NCBI GenBank assembly: GCA_933228675.1
Contig: OW121740.1
Location: 35,762,292 to 35,826,291, forward strand
Length of the DNA stretch: 64,000 bases
Direction: 5' to 3'
Origin: Stomorhina lunata
Taxonomy: Eukaryota; Arthropoda; Insecta; Diptera; Rhiniidae
The notes below the pieces were generated by a model. The model was not told the DNA's origin. It made no database searches and saw only the letters and a list, made by a program, of their open reading frames with translations. The position numbers and the translations under genes were made by a program. Numbering within the stretch: the stretch's first letter is position 1; each line of letters begins with the position of its first letter. Of this stretch, positions 46,300 through 57,254 are shown piece by piece.

Positions 46300-46755
46300 T
46301 ACGAGGGCAGGATAATAAGTCCGTGGTTTTTTGAATAAAAACAGGTTTTAATTTATTTCATTTATAAAATAAGTCAAATAAATTTCACTAAAAATCCGAA
46401 CAAATTTCGCACATGATCAAGATAGACCGGCATGCCAGCTGCTAGGATATCGCTAACCTTTGGACTTTAATCTTCAAAACAATTTGGCAATGTCAATTGG
46501 CCGCCAAGATCATGTGATTTGACACCGTTGGACTTTTTTCTTTGGGGCTATTTGAAAGAAAAGGTGTACGTCGATAAGCCAGCAACAATTCAAGAGCTAA
46601 AGGATGAGAAAATTCGGCATATTAACGGCATAGAACCTCCATTATGCCTCAGGGTCATCGAAAATTTGGACCATCGGATGGAGGTGTGCCGCCGTGGTCG
46701 CAGCGCCCATTTGGTCGATATTTTGTTTCATACATAATTGAGTAATACCAATATA
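46300..46755 (+). pseudogene. older DD41D mariner remnant, internally deleted transposase
   Basis: A TA dinucleotide then CGAGGGCAGGATAATAAGTC at 46301 resembles a mariner left terminal repeat. About 150 bp later only the C-terminal transposase remains (46492-46737). It reads VNWPPRSCDLTPLDFFLWGY, which contains the third catalytic Asp (46531-46533), then a C-terminal part ending LVDILFHT and TAA. The first two catalytic Asp are deleted. A decayed right end may lie beyond the nested element at about 48085-48115 (TTTTATTCAAAATCAACATC and CGG). Confidence 0.7.
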
Positions 46756-48043
46756 TCGGGTGTTTTTTATTGAGGTATAGAACTTTAAGTTGGCATCACT
46801 TTTTTAACTGGCGGCCATTTTGTCAGCTGTCAAGTGATTAATATTTAGTTTGGTTTGCCATTTCATCATGAACAGGTTGACAAAAGAACAACGCTTGCAA
46901 ATCGTGCAAATTTATATCGAAAATAATGGTTTACCGCAAGCTCCGTCCATTTTATGGTCGACATAATCGTCCATCAGAGCAATTAATTCGGTTAACCATG
47001 GATCGTTTTCGCACTACGTTTACTCTATGTGATAATACGCATCCGCAGCGACGTCGAACAGTGCGCACCGAAGAAACAATTGCCGCTGTAGAGCAAAGTG
47101 TTGAAGAGGACCCGAATGAATCGATTCGCCACCGTGCACAGCAATTGGAGCTTTCCATCAACTTTATGGAAGATTTTGCGCAAAGATCTTGGCTTGCGAC
47201 CTTACAAGATCCAGCTTGTGCAAGAATTAAAGCCCCGAGACCATGCAATGCGTCGTGATTTTGGTGTATGGGCCGAAAATGAGATTGATCTCGATGCTGA
47301 TTTTCATCGCAAAATTTTGTTCAGTGATGAGGCTCATTTTTGGTTGAATGGCTACGTCAACAAGCAAAATTGCCGCATTTGGAGTGAAGAGAATCCACAT
47401 GAGACCCTTGAGACGCCATTACATCCACAAAAACTGACTGTTTGGTGTGCTCTATGGGCTGGTGGAGTCATTGGGCCATACTTCTTCCGAAATAATGCTG
47501 GAGAGTCAGTTACCATAAATGGAGACCGGTATAGAGCCATGATAACCGACTATTTTGTTCCCCAATTGGATGGCATGAATGTGGATAAGTTGTGGTTCCA
47601 ACAAGACGGCGCTACATGCCACACAGCGCACGTCACAATTGATTTATTGAAGGAAACATTCGATGAGCGCATAATTTCGCGGAACGGACCTGTCAATTGG
47701 CCACCAAGATCGTGCGATTTGACACCACTGGATTATTTTCCTTGGGGATATGTGAAGTCGCTCGTCTACGCCAACAAACCAGAAACGTTAGGGGACTTGG
47801 AAGCCAACATTCGTGGCGTTATTGCCAACATACGGCCCCATATGCTCGAAAAAGTAGTTGAAAATTGGACCTGTAGAATTGGCTTAATTCGAGCCAGCCG
47901 CGGCAGCCACATGCCCGAAATCATATTTAAACATTAATGGCATAAAATTATCCTTCCAATAAAGCCAAATTGATGGACATTAAAACGATTTTCTTGTGTT
48001 TTATTTCAATTCGAAGTTCTATACCTCTAAAAAAAACACCCAT
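46756..48043 (+). mobile_element. rosa-type DD41D mariner, 1288 bp, complete ends
   Basis: Terminal inverted repeats start TCGGGTGTTTTTTATTGAGG (left) and, inverted, ATGGGTGTTTTTTTTAGAGG (right), then both read TATAGAACTT. TA flanks both sides (46754-46755, 48044-48045), the normal Tc1/mariner target. Length is ordinary for a full-length mariner. It is inserted in the 3' part of the older DD41D remnant. The transposase inside is frameshifted, so this copy is not autonomous. Confidence 0.9.
46868..47937 (+). pseudogene. DD41D (rosa-like) mariner transposase, two frameshifts
   Basis: ATG at 46868 opens NRLTKEQRLQIVQIYIENNG, then the frame is lost near 46930, probably by a small deletion. It resumes from about 46932 (YRKLRPFYGRHNRPSEQL) through the helix-turn-helix region. 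One base is lost near 47156, after which 47156-47937 is open to the stop. The catalytic residues are intact: Asp in FSDEAHFW (47326-47328), Asp in FQQDGATCH (47605-47607) and Asp in CDLTPLDYF (47731-47733), with 41 residues between the second and third, the DD41D hallmark. WPPRSCDLTPLD and the C-terminal IIFKH are family-like. The usual FLWGY is FPWGY here. Confidence 0.88.
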
Positions 48044-48045
48044 TA

Positions 48046-48250
48046 TCATAATAAAATAAAATTACAATAATTTCCTAAATAGTTTGTATTTTATTCAAAA
48101 TCAACATCGGCTCTTGAAATTTAATAGTCTTTGCTTGTAAGGCTTTAAAAGATGTATATTCGTTTTAGTTGCAAAAAAACAGCAAAAACAAAAAAAACTA
48201 AAGAAACTATGACCAAAAATTTACAATGTTGCTTATAAGCAACAACTGAC
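48046..48250. other. AT-rich spacer, possible right end of older mariner
   Basis: May hold the decayed right terminal repeat of the 46300 mariner (about 48085-48115). A perfect 18-bp palindrome TGTTGCTTATAAGCAACA lies at 48228-48245; a near copy is at 38118-38137. Confidence 0.4.
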
Positions 48251-48382
48251 ATTAAAGGGTTAAATCTATTTAGAATGTGATTCGGAGTCAATCGGGATGT
48301 CAGACTAGTATTTCTATGCGTTACAAACAACAGCACAAACTTAATATACCCTTTCAAACTGCAGTAGTATAAGGTATAAGTA
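48251..48382 (+). mobile_element. mini-me-like 3'-end fragment
   Basis: GATTCGGAGTCAATCGGGAT, GTTACAAACAACAGCACAAA, CTTAATATACCCTTTC and AAGGTATAA follow the order of the 3' end of the mini-me-like elements at 10880-10991, with many changes. The terminal hairpin is degraded. It is a short truncated relative of the composite at 6854-11998. Confidence 0.5.
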
Positions 48383-50335
48383 TGATAATTTATAAATTTA
48401 TGAACAATTATTATGCGGTTAAAATTGTTAAAATTATAAATACATTAAAAACATAAATAGGTTATTTATTAGCAAAGAATATTTTTATAATTTTACTCAT
48501 TTTTTTCAAAATGAAACAATTAAATATTTTAATGTACAAAAAGATTCAATTAAGTGATTAAAAATAAGTGTTTGTGTGTTTAATTCAGTTTCCGTTTGTC
48601 TGTCTATCTGTCGGTCAGTCAATTTGTTTGTTCAATTTAATAATTTTTCAACTGCCAATTAATAACAAATAACAATTTTCTATAATTAAATATATATTTT
48701 AATTATTTAACAATTATGTTTCGAATTTTGTGTGTGTGTGTGTTTTGTGAGGAAATTTATGTGCAATTTAATGAGTGTTTTGAGAAAATTATCAAAAAGG
48801 ATTTTTGTAATCGTGTGTGTGTGTGTGTTTGTTTCTGTATATTATAATATTTTTTGTATTTTATATGAATATATGATTTTTTATATTTGTATAATTTCTC
48901 ATTATTTGGTTAACACATTTTGAAAATTATCTGTCTTTATGTTACTTTTTTTTTGCTTGAGGAAAATTTTGAATTTTTCCTTTTATTTTCTTATTTCATA
49001 CACAGTTTAAACCTAAATTTCATTAATTTTTTAGGACATTTTTTATTCATTCTCTGACATCAAGACATACAACATTTTTTTTTCTATAATTTTATATTTT
49101 TTTCATAATTATTTATCTAATACCGAGTTAACTTTAGTTTTTCTATTATAGTCCGTTTTAATTAAATATAGCCACTCAAAATGATTTTCTTGTTTTGGCT
49201 GGCTATATTTAGTAAATCGTTCTATATAGTTTTAAATTTCTTCTGTTCGATTTACCACCAATTTTAAATATTTTTTTTTGTTATTTTTTTAAAATTAATT
49301 AAATTTGTACGAAAATTTAACAGAATTAAAAAATTTATATTTTCAACATAAATTAAGAAAAAATTGCTTTTTGTTGCGTTTTTTTTTTATTTTAAATTCT
49401 AAATAAGAAAAATCTTTTTCTAGTTTATTTTTCTTTAAAAATATTTTAACAATGTTTTGAGTTTTATAATAAATTTTTTTTAATGATTTTTTTTATCGTT
49501 AAATGATCACAGTCAAAAAATTTTTATATTATAATTAATGTTTTTTGTGTTTTAAATTTATTTTATAATTTTTAAATTAAAAAAAAAAAAAAAAAAATAA
49601 AAATTAATAATTGAAAATTTACCAAAAAAATCTTGAAATATTTCAACAGAAACCAAAAAAAAAAAACAAATAGAAAAAACAAATTTTTTTTCAAAAAAAA
49701 AAAAAAAAAAATTAATAAATTTTTAAAAAATTAAAAAAAAATTTTTAATATAATGAAATAATCTTTTCAAAATATTTTTTATTAATCTTCAGGCTTATTT
49801 TATTTATGATTTTCTTTTTAGTGTCTTGTTTTTATTTTTAAGTGCTTTTTTTTAGTTAATATAAGATTTTATTTTAGTTTTTTCTTCTTATTTTTCTCAT
49901 CAGGATTTTTAATTTATTTTAATTTCTTTTAGGATGGATTAATTTCGAAAAAGTTTTCTATTTTTTGTTTTACAATTTAATAATTTTTTAGTTTTTTTTA
50001 AGCATGTTTATAAAGCATGCTTAAATATATACCTTGATTTGCCAAATAAAACGAAATTTTTTAAAAGAAAAAAAAAAAAAAAACTTTAGAGATAAGACCC
50101 TTTGCTTATAAACACATGCTATGAAAATCTTTTTTTTCTTTACAAACAGTTCAAAGTCAAAAACCTTAAACTTGACAATAGGCCATAAGTTAAAATTTGT
50201 TAAAAGAGCCTTTAACCGGTTGGAAACCCTTGAAAATCAATGTTTTTCTTAGAAATTTTTAATAAACAATTTGTATGCAAAATTTTGATTTTATGAAAAT
50301 TTATAACATGTTTATGATTTAATATTTATAGTAAT
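48383..50335. other. T-rich/A-rich low-complexity block
   Basis: Long AT-rich stretch with TG microsatellites at about 48730-48743 and 48815-48830, A runs at 49580-49740, and strong T bias elsewhere. At about 49160-49230 AAATATAGCCA and TGGCTATATTTA form a 12-bp-plus stem, related to the ends of the MITE at 37956. The 63-codon ORF at 48732 arises from simple sequence. No gene seen. Confidence 0.55.
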
Positions 50336-50575
50336 TTTATGTGGCGCCACCTGTTGAAAATTGATCGAACTAACTGAGAAACCCTCGACGGTTCATACGA
50401 AACAACTTTGCTAAATATCGTAGCATGATCAAATTAATAGTTCACGTTTAATTTCAATTTTAGTATTTTTCAGTGGCGCCATCTGTCGGAAGTTGGTCAT
50501 ACCAATTTGGTAATGTTCGACGGTTCATGTGAAACAACTTTGCTAAAGACATTCATTATATGATCAAATTTGTAT
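50336..50575 (-). repeat. two 132-bp GGCGCC-type repeat units, reverse orientation
   Basis: GGCGCC at 50343 and 50475, 132 bp apart, with AACAACTTTGCTAAA and TATGATCAAATT downstream as in the inverse of the 45.2-46.0 kb units. A short fragment of the same family without the outer arm. Confidence 0.85.
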
Positions 50576-51236
50576 ATATATATAGAAGAAGATAATTTAT
50601 AAAGTTTATACAATACATGGAAAATACAAAATGTATGTAAATATAAAAAATTTCCATGGATTTTATAAACTGAAAAAAAAAAATCACTTATCTGTTACAA
50701 AAAATATGATAAGTAAAGAACCGCTCGACCAATTTGAGCAAACTTTACATAAAGCATCTACTAAATTGTCCAAACAAAAACATTTGGTTTACAAACATAA
50801 TTCGTAATGATTGTGTTTCTAAAATATGTAATAACGCGAGGTTTTCGATCTATCTAAAAGTGGGGATACTCCTCCTAAAGATAATGTCCTTACCAACGAT
50901 CGATATCGAATGCGGCGATTTGCCCCCAGTTCTATAGGTGTTACCCGAAAGAATCAGATGATAGTCCAGAAAGTATACAAAGAAAAAGACTGTCTTCAAT
51001 TTTGTAATATTATTGTTAAATCGGCTTAGAAAGTGATTCTGTATTGGAAAGGGGTATTGGTAAAAGTGGTTTTATGCAAAAGGAGTAAAACTGTGCGTAT
51101 ACATAGGAGTACTTTGTAAAAAAGTTCGGTTTAAGGAATCAAGTTAAAGGGATGAAAAACAGTGGGATACACTACTTTTATTAACAAGAATCTAAGCTCA
51201 TTTTTGGGTTATATTCCATTTTAGGTCGTAGATATG

Positions 51237-51238
<2 letters not shown>
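50576..51238. other. AT-rich spacer, no gene seen
   Basis: Unique. The ORF at 50734-50937 (67 codons) lies in a patch of somewhat higher complexity (GAACCGCTCGACCAATTTGA, ACCAACGATCGATATCGAAT), but I see no domain, splice context or conserved feature, so it is not called. Confidence 0.45.

Positions 51239-51303
<65 letters not shown>
51239..51303. repeat. AT microsatellite, about 32 copies
   Basis: Uninterrupted alternating AT from about 51239 to 51303. Beyond the dinucleotide tract itself, nothing marks it as part of a larger element. Confidence 0.97.
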
Positions 51304-51307
<4 letters not shown>

Positions 51308-52175
51308 CTAGGGTTTTCGGCACCAACGATTAGGAATCTGGTACTAGGTTATGAAAATTCTAAATGGCGAAGTGTTTTTTTGAAGCATTCTGGGATTTAT
51401 TTGGAACTCATCATTTAATGGTTTTTTTGGGTCACTGATCACATATTTTGTATAAAATTTCAGAAATCCTAAATGGTGGATATTTTTTTTTAATCGATCA
51501 GATTTATCCTAAAATCATTAGGAACGAGTTAAGCATTTAGGAGTATCAAAATCCAGTTGTTTCAAACAAATCTAATAATATTACAAATAATATTTTTCAA
51601 TACCAGATTCATAATCAGTGACCCCAAAACCCCACTATAATGAGTTTCAAAATTAACTTGATAACTTTAAAATCGTTTTTCTCCAAAACTCATTTTTTGC
51701 CCATAGTTCCCTTTTAGGTAAATGTGACTTATATATTATTGGAAAAGTTTGATAAGAAAATGTAACTTTTAAAGGTAGAAGGAATAACGAAACCTTTGCG
51801 GTAGATATTAACTAATTTTAAAAAAGTTGGATGATATCTTTTCTATAACAACTTATATAGAGCGAATTGAAAAAAAGTTTTTAACCCTAGAAGGCAAACA
51901 AACAAATCGTAATGAGTTAATACTTTCAAATCGTGACAACTACTTTATACAAAATTTGTATCGACTTTGTTACGATTTCGGTTCCGTCTAGTCGGCAACA
52001 TTTGTGAATTCTTTAAAAAATCGAAAGGTTTGTTGGGATGTTAGTCTTCTAGTGTTAACTACAACGAGTCTTACAGCCATGCCTCAGAACTCAATTCCTT
52101 TTGAAAGTGGGATAAATTCGGTAATTTTCTGCTATAGAAAAATTAAAATGATTTTTTCAAAGTAAAAATTTTGTT
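51304..52175. other. AT-rich spacer, no gene seen
   Basis: Unique sequence with moderate complexity; no ORF above about 60 codons, no tandem structure and no recognisable element. Confidence 0.5.
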
Positions 52176-52445
52176 TGTGAACCGCCGTGGTATAGCAGGT
52201 TAGTCATTCGCCTAGCATACCAGAGGCCCAAGTTCGATCCCTGGCCAGACTCACGGTTTACCTTATAACTCAGCTAGCCACTGGTTATTGAGTATTAGGC
52301 TATGTAAAGCTTCTCCAACTAATGCATTTGCCGTTCGGAGCCGGCGTTAAAACGTAGGTCCCTTCAATGAGTCTAAAAATAGAATCGAATGCAATTCTTG
52401 ATCTGAGAGAAGTACCCCTTGTTCCAATTGGAATGTTGTCGGGGA
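52176..52445 (+). mobile_element. tRNA-derived SINE-like element
   Basis: The tRNA-like head has A box TGGTATAGCAGG (52188) and B box AGTTCGATCCC (about 52230), correctly spaced, followed by CTGGCCAGACTCACGG. The body contains GCCGTTCGGAGCCGGCGTTA, then AAACGTAGGTCCC. From memory, such GTTCGGAGTCGGC..GTAGGTCCC motifs occur in 3' regions of insect non-LTR elements and their SINEs. Its pol III promoter boxes look intact. No terminal duplication was identified, so the 3' boundary is approximate. Confidence 0.6.
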
Positions 52446-53045
52446 ATTATATACATATGGTCAACATATATAATGGTCAACAACTTTGCTAAAGATTATA
52501 GCCTGATCAAATGCACAGTTTACAATTTAATTCATTTTGAGTAGTTTTCAGTGGCGTTACCTTTCGGACTTTGGTCATACCAAATAATAAACCTCCGTCG
52601 GTTTATCCGCAAAATTTTGCTAAAGATCATAGCATGATTAAATGTACAGCTTACGATTTAATTGACTTTGAGTAAATTTCAGAGGCGCCACCTATCGAAA
52701 TTTCTTCATACCTGTAAGAAACCTTCGCCGGCTCATGTGCAACAGCTTTGCTAAAGATCATAGCATGATCAAATACACAGTTTACGATTTAACTCACTTT
52801 GAGTAATTTTGAGTAGCGCCATCTATCGGAAATTGTTCACATTAACTAAGAATTCTTTGCCGGCTCATGCGCTACAACTTTGCTAAAGATCTTAGCATGA
52901 ACAAATGCACAGTTTACGATTTAATTAATTTTTAGTAATTATTAGTGGCGCCACCTGTCGGAAATCAGTCTAACCAACTTGAAAACTTTTGCCGGCTTAT
53001 CCGCAACATCTTTGCTAAAGAGCATAACGTGAACAAAGAACATAC
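52446..53045 (-). repeat. 132-bp GGCGCC-type tandem repeats, reverse orientation, four units
   Basis: GGCGTT/GGCGCC/AGCGCC/GGCGCC at 52553, 52684, 52815 and 52947 (spacing 131-132). Sequence is the inverse of 45.2-46.0 kb: AACTTTGCTAAAGATCATAG, CATGATCAAAT, CAGTTTACGATTTAA. It leads on into the inverted arm. Confidence 0.9.
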
Positions 53046-53775
53046 AGACAAATTTTTTATTTATTTATTTTATTTATTATTTTTTTTTTATTTTTTTTAT
53101 TTATTTATTTTATTTATTTAATTTGTTTAAAATTTATAACATTACTAATTTTTTCCTCTTTTTATCCCCTAATTTCAAAAAAGTTCCATATACATATTTG
53201 GTATTTCCTTTGTACCAATTGAATTCGGTACTTTTTTTTAAAACGCATTTAACATAATGGGCCTATTCATATAACTTTTTGAGATGTTAAATTATCATTT
53301 TATCCCTTTTTTACCCATTTTGGGCCCAAAATCAAAAAAGTACCATATACGTACCATATACGTTCAATATTTCTTTCGCATCTCTTAACTGCAGTACTAA
53401 GTTCCTTTCTATATTCTGTGGTTTAAAAAAATAAGAGTGGATTAAAAAAGTACCAAAAAAACTATCTTCACCCCTGTCGGTGGATTAAAAAAGTACCAAA
53501 AAACTATCTTCACCCCTGTCGAAAATGTTCCAAAAAAGTACCAAACACCTGTACACTTATTTTCATAGCTGTTTAAAACGTAATTTTAATTTTGTTTCTG
53601 TACCTATTACTTTAGTAGGAGATATAACATTTTCGATTTTTTCCCCTTTTGTTTACCGTTTTTACCCCCTTAGCTGTAAAATTTCCAAAAGTCCCTTCAT
53701 ATTCGATCTATACGGCGAAAAAGGTACCCAGTGTCTACATTTTGTTAAATCATTAGAGCCGATTTCTTTTAAAAA
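53046..53775 (-). repeat. right arm of the diverged inverted repeat pair
   Basis: Inverse copy of 44553-45190. It also contains a local duplication (GTGGATTAAAAAAGTACCAA to CACCCCTGTCG occurs twice near 53436-53520) and a T/A-rich TTTATTTATTTTATTT stretch at 53055-53120. It ends at CATTAGAGCCGATTT, where the next 31-bp array starts without a gap. The ORF at 53525-53803 spans this junction and is not a gene. Confidence 0.8.
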
Positions 53776-55115
53776 TAGTGAAATTTTGAAAATTTTCCTA
53801 TAAAAATAGTGAAATTTTGAAAATTTTCCTATAAAAATAGTGAAATTTTAAAAATTTTCCTATAAAAATAGAAAAATTTTGAAAATTTTCCTATAAAAAT
53901 AGAAAAATTTTGAAAATTTTCCTATAAAAATAGAAAAATTTTGAAAATTTTCCTATAAAAATAGAAAAATTTTGAAAATTTTCCTATAAAAATAGAAAAA
54001 TTTTGAAAATTTTCCTATAAAAATAGAAAAATTTTGAAAATTTTCCTATAAAAATAGAAAAATTTTGAAAATATTCCTATAAAAATAGAAAAATTTTGAA
54101 AATTTTCCTATAAAAATAGAAAAATTTTGAAAATTTTCCTATAAAAATAGAAAAATTTTGAAAATTGTCCTATAAAAATAGAAAAATTTTGAAAATTTTC
54201 CTATAAAAATAGAAAAATTTTGAAAATTTTCCTATAAAAATAGAAAAATTTTGAAAATTTTCCTATAAAAATAGAAAAATTTTGAAAATTTTCCTATAAA
54301 AATAGAAAAATTTTGAAAATTTTCCTATAAAAATAGAAAAATTTTGAAAATTTTCCTATAAAAATAGAAAAATTTTAGAAAAATTTTGAAAATTTTCCTA
54401 TAAAAATAGAAAAATTTTGAAAATTTTCCTATAAAAATAGAAAAATTTTGAAAATTTTCCTATAAAAATAGAAAAATTTTGAAAATTTTCCTATAAAAAT
54501 AGAAAAATTTTGAAAATTTTCCTATAAAAATAGAAAAATTTTGAAAATTTTCCTATAAAAATAGAAAAATTTTGAAAATATTCCTATAAAAATAGAAAAA
54601 TTTTGAAAATTTTCCTATAAAAATAGAAAAATTTTGAAAATTTTCCTATAAAAATAGAAAAATTTTGAAAATTGTCCTATAAAAATAGAAAAATTTTGAA
54701 AATTTTCCTATAAAAATAGAAAAATTTTGAAAATTTTCCTATAAAAATAGAAAAATTTTGAAAATTTTCCTATAAAAATAGAAAAATTTTGAAAATTTTC
54801 CTATAAAAATAGAAAAATTTTGAAAATTTTCCTATAAAAATAGAAAAATTTTGAAAATTGTCCTATAAAAATAGAAAAATTTTGAAAATTTTCCTATAAA
54901 AATAGAAAAATTTTGAAAATTTTCCTATAAAAATAGAAAAATTTTGAAAATTTTCCTATAAAAATAGAAAAATTTTGAAAATTTTCCTATAAAAATAGAA
55001 AAATTTTGAAAATTTTCCTATAAAAATAGAAAAATTTTGAAAATTTTCCTATAAAAATAGAAAAATTTTGAAAATTTTCCTATAAAAATAGAAAAATTTT
55101 GAAAATTTTCCTATA
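53776..55115 (+). repeat. 31-bp satellite array, AAAAATAGAAAAATTTTG type (forward)
   Basis: About 43 copies, very homogeneous. A variant group (AATATTCC then AATTGTCC) is repeated about 507 bp apart (AATTGTCC near 54164 and 54671), the spacing including an 11-bp extra piece at about 54370. The unit is the inverse of the 35731-37235 subfamily apart from two positions. It abuts a TA tract on its right. Confidence 0.96.
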
Positions 55116-55121
55116 CAAATA

Positions 55122-55215
<94 letters not shown>

Positions 55216-55220
55216 TATAC

Positions 55221-55268
<48 letters not shown>
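55122..55268. repeat. compound TA microsatellite
   Basis: About 145 bp of TA repeats with a few TG, CA and AAA interruptions (TATGTATATA, TACATATATAAATA). The YIYIYI ORFs here (55049-55306 and 55080-55268 minus) are artefacts of it. Confidence 0.97.
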
Positions 55269-55269
<1 letters not shown>

Positions 55270-55324
55270 CAATTATTTCTCGTCTAAGTATATAAGATTT
55301 GAACAATTTCTTTTATTTATCAGT

Positions 55325-55808
55325 GTTTTTTGGAGATGATGGATACCAAGTAACGGTTCTGATTAGTCTTAACTTGGTATGCCCAGGCTTATCTTGGATA
55401 TCCTTCATCTCAACTGTGGAACTACGTTAACACTCATTACTGCAGTGATCTGACACGTGCCGCGAGTTGTCTTTTAGGAACTATAAAAATATGGCTTAGG
55501 ATGTCGGGCTTGTAACCCACTTCTGGAAAAAACAATTACTATGAAAAAAGCTCCACTCGGAGTCGCGGAAAACAGGAGATGAGACAAAAGAAAAAGCTGA
55601 AATTAGAATAAAAACGACCCCTTTATATTAGAAAAGGACGTCCGAAACTTCGATGAAAAGACCAAGTAGAAGAAAGTCTTTCAAAACTTGACCCAAGAAA
55701 TTAAAGAATATGCGCACAAGCTCGAAGTGCATTGAATTCTAAAACGTAATCGGCCTTTAACCTTAACAGGTTGTAAATATAGGCCATTTAAGTAAGTAAG
55801 TAAGTAAC
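55325..55808 (+). mobile_element. retroposon 3'-end fragment, copy 2
   Basis: Homologous to 27486-27935 over its length, with an extra segment (CTCCACTCGGAGTCGCGGAA, AACAGGAGATGAGACAAAAG) that copy 1 lacks. It ends in CATTTAAGTAAGTAAGTAAG. It is independently inserted, since its flanks differ from copy 1. Confidence 0.5.
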
Positions 55809-57254
55809 AACTTATATAGACCGAGCTTTTCGGAAATCAAGAGAATAATTAATGACAACAAGCAGTTGAAAATAGTTTGAATAAATGAATATGTGGCGTA
55901 TACTTAATTTATAACAATTCTTTTATCAAAATATTAAGTATCCGCCTCGTGTTATTAAAAAACCTCTTGTATTTGTTCAAAACAATCATACGCTATTGGG
56001 TAAATATATTCAAACAAACTTTTAACAAATCTGATCATTTAAATAAAAATTTTAAATACAATAACAAATGGTTTAGAATATTTTTCAACCTGTGTTTATA
56101 CATTAGAGCCTTATCTCTTTAATCGCTAAATTTTCTGGTAATTTATTTGCAATTTTAATGAATTTTTCTATTATAATTTGTTTGCTAATCCTTTCGTTTT
56201 AATTCCACTTAATTCATTTATGAGTTTTCTGTTTAGTTTTGTTCAATATTATTACATTTATTAAGGTAGTTACTAAAATATCTATTTGTTTATATAACTA
56301 AGTATTTTTTTAAAGTATCTAATATATTTATCTAAGTTTCAGCAGTACAAAAATTATTCATTGCATTTTTTTAATATTAATTTAATTTAATTTTATTTTT
56401 TGTTACTTTTTTGTCACCTTTTTATAATAAATTTTCATACAAATTGTTACTAAGCTAATTATTTTTTATTTTGTTTTTTAATTTTTGTTTTAATTTGTTT
56501 ATCTCTGTTTTTGTTTTAAACTATTAATTTATATTATCAAGATTAATTTTATTTTAGTTATTATTTCTTATTAATCTTTTGTCATTCAATTTAATAAAAA
56601 GTTTTTTGTTGTTGTTTAATAATTTAATGCTTATAGGACTAAAATTTTCATATTAAATTATTTTGCTAACAATTTGTTTTAATAGTAATTTCTTTTCTGT
56701 TGTTAATTAATTATTTTAATACCTAAAATTATTTATTTAATTTATTTTTATGTTTTACATTTAAAATTATTTTATAAACTTAACTATTAACAACTAATTT
56801 TTGGTTTTTATTTGTGTTTTAATTTTTTATTCTAAATTTAATCAATCTTAGGAATTATTCAGTTGGATCAATAATTTTTCATTTTAATTTATTTTCTTCT
56901 GTTAAAAGTTTTTGTTTCTTCTGTTTTTGTTTGTAAGTTCAGCTTTTGTCTTGTTTTTATTTTTTTTTTGTTAATTATTCTATATTTATTTAATAATATT
57001 TGTTTTTCTTTATTTGCTTGGCAGTTGCCTTTTCATTTCATTTTCTTATCGGTTTTTAATAGTTAAGGTTTTTCGTTTGATAGATTTATAATTTTATTGT
57101 TGTCTGATATTGTATTTAAATGTCGTTTGTTATGTTGGTGTTTGGCTGTGAAAAATTATGTTTTATGATTCTGTAAAATTTTTTTCGGATACATACTTAA
57201 GAAACTAAATGCACCATTTGCTAAGATTCCTATGAAAATAAATTAAAGTATTAT
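55809..57254. other. T-rich low-complexity block
   Basis: Plus strand strongly T-biased (for example 56380-56960), A-rich if transcribed leftward. No gene or tandem array. It lies downstream of the minus-strand exon at 61012 and may be part of its 3' region, which is inference. Confidence 0.5.

Noticed and set aside
46952..47540. Antisense ORFs (46952-47248, 47352-47540)
   Set aside because: Shadows of the transposase reading frame on the other strand.
46868..47937. Active mariner transposase
   Set aside because: Two frameshifts (near 46930 and 47156) separate the DNA-binding and catalytic parts even though all three Asp are present.
55049..55306. YIYIYI ORFs on the minus strand
   Set aside because: Translation of a TA microsatellite.
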